This document shows positions 48,801 to 54,672 of a stretch of 64,000 nt of DNA, piece after piece; within the stretch, counting starts at the first letter, position 1; each line of letters starts with the position of its first letter. The notes beneath the pieces were generated by a model. It did not search any database. It was not told the origin of the DNA and was given only the letters and a program-made list of their open reading frames with translations. Both the position numbers and the translations under genes were made by a program. Source of the DNA: Nitrosomonas sp. (lineage in GTDB: Bacteria > Pseudomonadota > Gammaproteobacteria > Burkholderiales > Nitrosomonadaceae); assembly GCA_016710135.1 (NCBI GenBank), contig JADJLM010000002.1, positions 124,001 through 188,000 on the forward strand, read 5' to 3'.

Positions 48801-49433
48801 AATGGAACAAGGTCTCATTTAATTGGTGCGGGAATTGATTATAGGTTGAACTCGCAAATTTTTACTGGAGTTCAAATATCTCGTCGTGATCTAGATGTTC
48901 CTGATTTTGGCATAATACCTAATTGTGAGCCAGATATACCAGGTACTTGTGTACCTGTTAATCAAACGTACCGAAATAAAGAGCAAAAAGAAAATCTTTA
49001 TCGATCATATATTTATTGGGTGCCCCATCCAAGATGGGCTGCCAGATTAGAACCTCAATACGAAAAATTAGAACGTCCATCTGGAAGTCTTGGCGGAGAT
49101 TTACCTAATAAGATTGAAACATTCGCTTTACCTCTTAGTTTTAACTATTTCGATCCATCAGGTTTTTTTGCAAATCTTACGGGAACTTATGTGAATCAAA
49201 ATCTTGAGAGGGTTAATTCAAGATTAAAAGCTGGGGTGAGTGACTTCTTTTTGTTGGATACTGCAGTAGGTCTCAGACTACCGAAGCGTAGAGGCATATT
49301 AGGTATAGAAGTGAGAAATCTGGCTGACTCTGAATTTAATTACATAAACCAATATTTTAATATATCAGAACCCATTATGCCGCGCTATTTTCCGGATCGT
49401 ACTGTTTTTGCCAGACTCACATTTAATTTTTAA
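45862..49433 (+). CDS. FecR-TPR-outer membrane beta-barrel protein (single-base frameshift near 46624)
   Basis: The protein starts MNCHNKHNFKALLSFLFLYL (start set by alignment to the paralogue at 28393) and has a signal peptide ending CFAETQ. A FecR-like domain (~residues 50-190; LLRLDEGTVLTLKG, GPEGTEFVLKVDDQ, LNPGEAAQALLGQAP) is followed by TPR repeats (~225-560; LSELQMSTGYLDRALESAQQ) and a beta-barrel (~600-1190) that ends LPKRRGILGIEVRNLADSEF and TVFARLTFNF with terminal Phe. The frame breaks after LETLDK in an AAAA run; one extra A gives DKNTLNAQLLTYRAGLYLTF, matching the paralogue. Joined length is about 1190 residues. A lipoprotein gene follows 12 bp later. A periplasmic sensing part tied to an outer-membrane barrel is suggested; role unknown. 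Confidence 0.87.
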
Positions 49434-49445
49434 AAGGAGAAAGAA

Positions 49446-49964
49446 ATGAAAGTAAATTTATTAATCATTAGCATCATTATGATAGTTTTAAGTGGATGTG
49501 CTACGAGGGACGGAGCGATAATCTTTCCTCCAACAATAATACCGACTCCCCCTTCTATGGTTCAAAAATGTAAGGATAGCGCTGAAGTAAATAGCACAAA
49601 AAAATGTATGGAGGGAAAGATAAGCGCTCAGCAGGCAAGTGACTTTCGTGAAATGCTAAAATCGTCAGGGCTTGATGAAAATTTTATGACCGCATTAATC
49701 GTTGATAAAGATGGTAATATTCTTCGCCTATATAATGATGATATTTATACTCACAAAGATAGGGAAGGTAAGGAGCATAAAGTTAGAATTGAGAAAATAG
49801 ATAATACTAAAGAAGTAGAGAATGTAGATAAATTTCCTCGTTTGGGGCCAGCTACTAATATTCAACTAACTCCTTATGAAGGTTCTAAGTGCGTATGGGT
49901 GGTATATAACTATACTGATTCACAAGGGACTTTCTATTCTAGTTATTGCAAAAAATATATTTAA
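49446..49964 (+). CDS. Predicted lipoprotein downstream of the FecR-TPR-barrel gene
   Basis: The 172-residue protein starts MKVNLLIISIIMIVLSGCAT with lipobox LSGC, so it should be a lipoprotein. The mature part has two early Cys (VQKCKDSAEVNSTKKCMEGK), a charged middle (YTHKDREGKEHKVRIEKIDN) and two late Cys (GSKCVWVVYNYTD and YSSYCKKYI), so disulfides are likely. I do not recognise the family. AAAGGAG lies 6 nt before the ATG and the gap to the barrel gene is 12 bp, so it is probably co-transcribed and may be a partner of the barrel. The interrupted paralogue at 28-33 kb has no such companion. Confidence 0.75.
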   Translation: MKVNLLIISIIMIVLSGCATRDGAIIFPPTIIPTPPSMVQKCKDSAEVNSTKKCMEGKISAQQASDFREMLKSSGLDENFMTALIVDKDGNILRLYNDDIYTHKDREGKEHKVRIEKIDNTKEVENVDKFPRLGPATNIQLTPYEGSKCVWVVYNYTDSQGTFYSSYCKKYI

Positions 49965-50371
49965 AATTTTCTGTATAGCGGCAAAAATAAGATTTGCTAC
50001 CGCTAGCAACAAATAGGAATGTTAGGCTATTTAGCAAATAAAGAAGGTATGAATATCACGACTCCGGTTGACAATCTTGATAAATTAAACTGTTTTCAAG
50101 GAGTCGTTGACTAAAACAGGACCGTTCGGCATGGAACTTCCGAATATGGAGCTCGGAGGCATTGCCCCTTCAATGAAGCTGGCAGAAGCTTCTAAACTAA
50201 AATACTCTATACTGTAAGCTACAATTAAAAATGGGGAGATTACCTCTCCCTCGATTATCCATTTTATGAAGCTTTTATAAGTTAATAAGTGATTAGGAAT
50301 TCTTAATCATTTTTCATCAAATTGATCAAAAGCACTCCCTCAGAATTGGCTGTTTCCCATCGAGATAACGA
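49965..50371. other. 407-bp stretch without a recognisable gene
   Basis: Short open frames occur (for example 31 codons from about 50019) but none has family motifs or a convincing start. A hairpin GGGAGA-N5-TCTCCC lies at 50234-50250 and may end transcription from the lipoprotein gene. Confidence 0.45.
50234..50250. terminator. Small GC hairpin, possible terminator
   Basis: Perfect 6-bp arms GGGAGA and TCTCCC with a TTACC loop, flanked by AAAATG and CATTTT further out. It lies between the lipoprotein gene and a convergent hypothetical gene. Confidence 0.35.
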
Positions 50372-50785
50372 CTACCCGCAAACAAAATAATCAACATATA
50401 ATCGAGTGGGGGTGTTTTTCTTCAGATTGACCATAATCGTTGCTGAACCATCAGCGGGGGTAATCTGCTGAACCGTGTATTTTGCCGTGCCAGCGAAATT
50501 ACTTCCTTCATCATTGTTTTCTACAAAAGCTGCTAACACCTTTGAACGCGGTGTGATAGCAATCCACTTTAGTGTTAATTTCCACCGACCGCATAAATCT
50601 CCCCAATCATGCCGGTAACAAAATCCCTTGCTAAGGAGTGACTGAATACTAATGGCTTTCATTCTTGCAATAGCCTCTATCTTTGAGTAATCAACCACTT
50701 GTGCAGCTTCGTTTATTGGCTCATCTATCGAGGAAGAGTTCTTGCGCTGAATATACTGATCAAAAGTAGAAATACTGGATTGCAT
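50372..50785 (-). CDS. Hypothetical protein
   Basis: The 137-residue protein is not recognised. It begins MQSSISTFDQYIQRKNSSSI, has a helical charged middle (YSKIEAIARMKAISIQSLL), then a Trp/Cys-rich part (KGFCYRHDWGDLCGRWKLTL) and a likely beta-rich C-terminal half (ATIMVNLKKNTPTRLYVDYF, ending VCG). No signal peptide or membrane helix is seen. TAGGAG lies 12 nt before the ATG. It is isolated between an IS66 remnant and the FecR-TPR locus. Confidence 0.5.
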   Translation of the reverse strand: MQSSISTFDQYIQRKNSSSIDEPINEAAQVVDYSKIEAIARMKAISIQSLLSKGFCYRHDWGDLCGRWKLTLKWIAITPRSKVLAAFVENNDEGSNFAGTAKYTVQQITPADGSATIMVNLKKNTPTRLYVDYFVCG

Positions 50786-50986
50786 ATTATTCTATCTCCT
50801 ATAAGGTTTAATGGTTAAGAGAGAGCTACTGCAGTATGTTTCGCCTTACAATATTTTTTATAGGCTATCGCGAAATTGCATTAAGTACAGTGATTTTTGT
50901 CACGGTGATTTCACGTTATTTTTTGCAGTTAAAGGAGAATTAACTCAGAATTTACGCGTAACACACTTAGGGAAGCGCTGAACAAA

Positions 50987-51819
50987 GTAAGCGTCCAACG
51001 CCACCATCTATCAATTTTTCTGCATTAGCAATTCAATAAAATCAGGCGGCAACGGTAGCAGCTCGTCAATTCGACTATTAGGCCAGGTGGGTAGTTTGAT
51101 GAGCGTATCTTTAAGCCAGGCAGAAGAGTTCAGGCCGTTGAGTTGGGCCGTGCCGAATAAAGTTTGAATGGCTGTTGCACGTTTTCCGGCACGCTCAGAG
51201 CCGGTGAACAACCAGTTCTTTTTACCAATCGCGATGGGTCGAATGACGTTTTCTACTGGATTGTTGTCAATTGGCAGGTGTCCGGTCTGCGCATAGCGAA
51301 TCAAGCTGGCCCAGCGTTTGAGCGTGTAATCCAATGCTTTGGCGGAACCACCGCCATTTGCAGTCTGGGTACGGGTTTTTACCAGCCAGTCATGTAATGC
51401 TTTCAACTCGGCCAGGTTTTTTTCTTCTCGTAATTGTTGACGGTCTTCGATGGTCAGGTCTTTACCTTCTGCTTCAATTGCATATAGGTTTCCAATGCGT
51501 TGTAACGCTGCAAAAGCCATCGGACTGTCATTTGCCTTGTGCAAATCGAAGAATTTACGCCGTGCGTGTGCCCAACAAGCCAATTCAATACATGGGTTTG
51601 CCTACTTTTCAGAGAACAGGACTTTGTAGCCACCATAGTCGTCGACCAGCAAATGACCTCGCCAATCTTCCAGGAAGCTTTGCGTATGCCGGCCACTGCG
51701 ACCGGCTTGATAGTCGAATACGATGATGCGCGGTCCAGGCTCCAAGTCGTTGCTGCGATAAGCCCACAAGCAGGCCTTGCGAGTCTTGCTTTTGCCGGGA
51801 TCAAGTTGCGCCACTGGTG
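50987..51819 (-). mobile_element. IS66-family element, 3' remnant
   Basis: The outer end at 50987 reads GTAAGCGTCC, matching the IS66 terminal consensus beginning GTAAGCG. The remnant carries the C-terminal half of the TnpC transposase and is cut on its inner side by a group II intron remnant. The rest of the IS66 (TnpA, TnpB, N-terminal TnpC, other end) is not present in the window. Confidence 0.75.
51011..51819 (-). pseudogene. IS66 TnpC transposase fragment with in-frame stop
   Basis: The minus strand reads VAQLDPGKSKTRKACLWAYR, then FDYQAGRSGRHTQSFLEDWR and HLLVDDYGGYKVLFSEK with the catalytic Asp (DDYGGYK), then an in-frame TAG at 51599-51601. It continues in the same frame as ELACWAHARRKFFDLHKAND, HLPIDNNPVENVIRPIAIGK with the catalytic Glu, and WLFTGSERAGKRATAIQTL. 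The N-terminal part is lost. This is a decayed gene, not a frameshift artefact. Confidence 0.85.
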
Positions 51820-51859
51820 GTCGAGTCACCCGAAGGAACTTCCCCTTCAGGTGCTCACA

Positions 51860-51893
51860 GAACCGTACGTGAACCTCTCGATTCATACGGCTC
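51860..51893 (-). ncRNA. Group II intron domain V
   Basis: The 34 nt begin GAGCCGTATGAATCGAGAGG and end CACGTACGGTTC. GAGCCGTA pairs with TACGGTTC, the catalytic AGC triad is near the 5' end, and there is a GAGA tetraloop. This closely matches domain V of bacterial mobile introns such as Ll.LtrB. Domain VI follows as arms CACCTGAAGG and CCTTCGGGTG around 51826-51853. Confidence 0.85.
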
Positions 51894-51896
51894 TTC

Positions 51897-52054
51897 CTAT
51901 CCAGTCAATTTACTACCATAAAACAAACGCCAATGAGCAAACAAGTCAGGTTGATGTTGGGCTACATCCAGCAACCAGCATTCTGCTCGCCGGCGGTGTC
52001 CACGAAAACGTTTAAATTTCCGTGCAGCCCATAATACAAGCTTGTAATTCAGGT
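51897..52054 (-). pseudogene. Group II intron reverse transcriptase/maturase, C-terminal fragment
   Basis: The minus-strand frame reads LNYKLVLWAARKFKRFRGHR, RRAECWLLDVAQHQPDLFAH, WRLFYGSKLTG and a stop 3 nt before domain V. The Lys/Arg-rich helix and the P-x-LFAHW ending are typical of group II intron proteins. The reverse-transcriptase domain is missing, lost where the IS3 element now starts. Confidence 0.75.
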
Positions 52055-52107
52055 TGAATCGCCCCGGGTTTTCTGGAGATAAAATGATTTGAGAGGAGGA
52101 GGAAGAG

Positions 52108-52428
52108 ATGAAGAATCAAATCAGTTATTCACCGGAAGTACGAGAACGAGCAGTAAGGTTGGTATTTGAGCAACAAAGAGAGCATGAATCGCAATGGTCA
52201 GCAATCAAATCGATCGCATCGAAGATTGGGTGTGCGGCAGAAACGTTACGTACATGGGTAAGAAGAGCGGAGACGGATCAGGGAATTCGAGGTGGTATGT
52301 CGACATCGGACCGGGAAAAGCTCAAGGAATTGGAACGGGAGAATCGTGAATTAAAGCGTGCCAACGAGATATTGCGTAAGGCATCGGCTTATTTTGCCCA
52401 GGCGGAGCTCGACCGCCAGTCGAAATGA
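52108..52428 (+). CDS. IS3-family transposase OrfA
   Basis: The 106-residue protein begins MKNQISYSPEVRERAVRLVF and has an HTH_8-type helix-turn-helix (SIASKIGCAAETLRTWVRRA) followed by a leucine-zipper-like helix (REKLKELERENRELKRANEI). It ends with ...RQSK and overlaps OrfB by 4 nt at AATGA. In IS3 elements OrfA binds the ends and can be fused to OrfB by -1 frameshifting. Confidence 0.93.
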   Translation: MKNQISYSPEVRERAVRLVFEQQREHESQWSAIKSIASKIGCAAETLRTWVRRAETDQGIRGGMSTSDREKLKELERENRELKRANEILRKASAYFAQAELDRQSK

Positions 52429-53318
52429 TGATGTTATTTGTTGATAGAAACAAAGCGGAATATGGGGTCGAGCCAGTCTGTAGACAAATACAGATTGCCC
52501 CGTCGAGTTATTATGAACACAAAAGGCGCGAACGAGATTCGGATCGATTACCCGATCGCATTAAGCGCGACATGAAACTGGAACTTGAAATACAACGGGT
52601 TTGGGAAAACAACTTCCGGGTTTATGGTGTCCGCAAAGTATGGCGACAGTTGATACGTGAAGGTACGCGAGCTGCCCGTTGCACTGTCGAGCGACTGATG
52701 AAGAAGCTGGGAATACAAGGCATCAAACGCGGCAAGAGATGTTGGACAACTATTTCGGATGATTCGCTCTATCGGCCAGCCGACAAGGTCAACCGGCAAT
52801 TTACCGCAGCCCGGCCAAATCAATTGTGGGTTGCTGATATTACCTTTGTTGCAACGTGGACGGGGTTTGTTTATGTTGCTTTTATCATTGATGTTTATGC
52901 TCGGTATATTGTTGGTTGGCGGGTTAGTCGATCACTACAAACCGACTTAGTGCTCGATGCCCTGGAACAAGCATTGTGGGCACGGCGGGAAATCAAGGGA
53001 CTAATTCATCATAGCGACTGCGGTTGCCAATATTTGTCGATTCGCTATACGGAGCGTCTGGTTGAGGCCAATATTGAAGCTTCTGTTGGTAGTGTCGGAG
53101 ATTCTTATGATAATGCGCTGGCCGAAACAATTAATGGATTATACAAAACCGAGGTTATTCGGCATCGCGGTCCATGGCGCAATATTGATGATGTGGAGTT
53201 TGCAACCTTGGAATGGGTAGATTGGTTTAATAATCGCCGATTACTAGAGCCGATTGGAAATATTCCACCGGCTGAATTTGAAAAAGGCATATTATTGCCA
53301 ATTAGAGGAGTCAGCTAA
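52425..53318 (+). CDS. IS3-family transposase OrfB (DDE integrase)
   Basis: The 297-residue protein has an HTH_21 segment (ENNFRVYGVRKVWRQLIREG) and the rve integrase core with NQLWVADITFVATWTGFVYV (first Asp), LIHHSDCGCQYLSIRYTE (second Asp) and SYDNALAETINGLYKTEVIR (Glu). The usual HSDRGSQY is HSDCGCQY here, a small variation beside the catalytic Asp. All three catalytic residues are present and the frame is open, so it may be active. Confidence 0.94.
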   Translation: MMMLFVDRNKAEYGVEPVCRQIQIAPSSYYEHKRRERDSDRLPDRIKRDMKLELEIQRVWENNFRVYGVRKVWRQLIREGTRAARCTVERLMKKLGIQGIKRGKRCWTTISDDSLYRPADKVNRQFTAARPNQLWVADITFVATWTGFVYVAFIIDVYARYIVGWRVSRSLQTDLVLDALEQALWARREIKGLIHHSDCGCQYLSIRYTERLVEANIEASVGSVGDSYDNALAETINGLYKTEVIRHRGPWRNIDDVEFATLEWVDWFNNRRLLEPIGNIPPAEFEKGILLPIRGVS

Positions 53319-53367
53319 TGTGGCTTGACTCAAACTAAAAAGTCTCCGGAAAACCCGGGGCGATTCA

Positions 53368-53608
53368 CAAGTGACTTTCCGCAAGAAGCTATATCACGAT
53401 TTGGAGTCACTGCAAAAGGACCTAGACAGCTGGATCGATTATTATAATAATGAAAGAGCTCATCAGGGAAAAGTCTGCAATGGAAAAACTCCTATGGAGA
53501 CTTTGCTCAGTGGGAAAACGATTTGGAACAGCAAAAATCTGAACCAAATCTAATCTGGCAGACATCCAATCAATTCGGTAACTGTACGATCTGATCTGAG
53601 CTAGTACA
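53368..53608 (+). mobile_element. IS481-family element, copy 3, 3' remnant
   Basis: From CAAGTGACTTTCCGCAAGAA onward the sequence matches copy 2 from 32342, including the right terminal repeat ending GAGCTAGTACA. It contains an in-frame 60-residue transposase C-terminus (YHDLESLQKDLDSWIDYYNN, TPMETLLSGKTIWNSK). Its left part is missing at the IS3 junction. Unlike copy 2, this piece keeps the five-A run before CTCC, so the C-terminal frame is correct. Confidence 0.9.
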
Positions 53609-53940
53609 ATTTATGCTCAGCGCGAGCTTTGGCTATTGAATTCTTGGAAACCCGTCAGGGGTAAATTTCCACAATGTGTTCTATGGTGCTGCGGGTATTG
53701 CATTCCGGTATTCACCCGATACCACCATCGGGGCCAGTTTCAATATTGGGCAATCGCCCGTTCGACTGCAAGATTCAAAAGACTTCACGCTTTACGTGTT
53801 TCATCGCCTTAATGATAACTTTAGACTCAATATCTACGGCCTCAGAGGCGCCTCAGAGCGCAGCCCAGACTGGGGGGAGGTATTAACTTACGGTATGTGT
53901 TTTAATTTATCGCAGTTATTATTCGAACTCACGAACTAAA
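53609..53940 (+). pseudogene. Outer-membrane beta-barrel protein, C-terminal remnant
   Basis: The frame reads LSASFGY, an in-frame TGA where Trp would be expected, then ILGNPSGVNFHNVFYGAAGI, AFRYSPDTTIGASFNIGQSP, LNDNFRLNIYGLRGASERSP and DWGEVLTYGMCF. Alternating polar/hydrophobic strands and the SPDWG-type final strand resemble the last strands of an outer-membrane barrel of a transporter/porin-like family. The 5' part is gone, cut at the IS481 right end. The true C-terminus is probably the ...YGMCF strand or slightly later. Confidence 0.6.
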
Positions 53941-53960
53941 AGTAAAAAGCCTTTCCTAAA

Positions 53961-53994
53961 AATAGAAACACCACCTAACAGTGGCATTTCTATT
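53961..53994. terminator. Hairpin between convergent genes, likely terminator
   Basis: Arms AATAGAAACACCAC and GTGGCATTTCTATT pair at 12 of 14 positions around a 6-nt loop. It lies between the outer-membrane remnant and the convergent pilin gene. Confidence 0.55.
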
Positions 53995-54024
53995 GGTAAT
54001 TATTATTAGGTTCAACTACTTAAA

Positions 54025-54471
54025 TTAATTTTTCACAAATCCTTTTGTTAAACATGCTCCTGAATAAGCCCAGACCAATCTCTGAGAACCAGCAGCTCCC
54101 TCTGCGGTAGGAGTCAGAACACAAGTATCTGTTGCCACGATACCTTTATACGCATTAGGGGTTGCCGTTATAGCTCCATCAACGATTTCGAGCCGATTAA
54201 GTGCTTTCGTTGTTGATGTAGCTGGTGTGATTGGTAGATTGGTTGCAGCACCACCATTTACTGCCGCATCCATATCAACCAAAGCAACACCAGCCTGAAA
54301 TCCTTCTTCAATCGCCAATTTATAAGGCGCCATTGCGTGAACAACTTCAGTATATGCAGCCTTTTTGACGTAATCTTGATACGCTGGGATCGCAACCGCA
54401 GACAAAATACCAATAATAGCAACGACAATCATTAACTCGATCAATGTAAAACCTTTTTGCATTTGTTGCAT
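54025..54471 (-). CDS. pilA: Type IV pilin major subunit (PilA-like)
   Basis: The 148-residue prepilin begins MQQMQKGFTLIELMIVVAII, with the cleavage site KG/F, Glu5 and the N-terminal hydrophobic helix. After cleavage the mature protein is about 141 residues. A C-terminal disulfide loop is marked by DTCVLTP and SGACLTKG. AAAGGAG lies 8 nt before the ATG. It is a monocistronic gene facing away from glnE, with a 201-bp upstream gap likely to hold its promoter; I could not see a convincing sigma-54 site. FimV in this window fits a type IV pilus system. Confidence 0.92.
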   Translation of the reverse strand: MQQMQKGFTLIELMIVVAIIGILSAVAIPAYQDYVKKAAYTEVVHAMAPYKLAIEEGFQAGVALVDMDAAVNGGAATNLPITPATSTTKALNRLEIVDGAITATPNAYKGIVATDTCVLTPTAEGAAGSQRLVWAYSGACLTKGFVKN

Positions 54472-54672
54472 GTATCATCTCCTTTGGGTTGAAAAAAAAT
54501 ACTTTTGTATGGTTTAAGCGGTGTAGTGAAGGCAGATCCTTACACTATTTGTTGTTAATAAAACACTGCTGTCATTTTAACGACTGACAATTGAAATAGT
54601 TTAATGAGAATAGCGTGAAGTTATGCGCTTATATCGGACGAATAGCTGAGAATTAATCGTGATAATGCTTTT

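Larger units (their letters stand above)
51819..52054 (-). mobile_element. Group II intron, 3' remnant
   Basis: On the minus strand an intron-encoded-protein C-terminus is followed by a 34-nt domain V and a domain VI hairpin, in the right order. The remnant ends at about 51819 (3' boundary uncertain by a few bases), where IS66 TnpC coding sequence begins. Its 5' side is cut at 52054 by the IS3-family element. Confidence 0.8.
52055..53367 (+). mobile_element. IS3-family insertion sequence, complete
   Basis: The 1313-bp element starts TGAATCGCCCCGGGTTTTC and ends with the near-reverse complement (GGAAAACCCGGGGCGATTCA), with IS3-type TG/CA ends. It encodes two overlapping frames. No target duplication is seen: the left flank ends in GGT and the right flank begins CAA. 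The left flank is a group II intron and the right flank is IS481 sequence, so a deletion or recombination probably followed its insertion. It is the only element in the window with an intact transposase. Confidence 0.9.

Noticed and set aside
50019..50217. Short frames after the lipoprotein gene (31 and about 30 codons)
   Set aside because: No ribosome site at a good distance, no motif and no neighbour context; probably non-coding.
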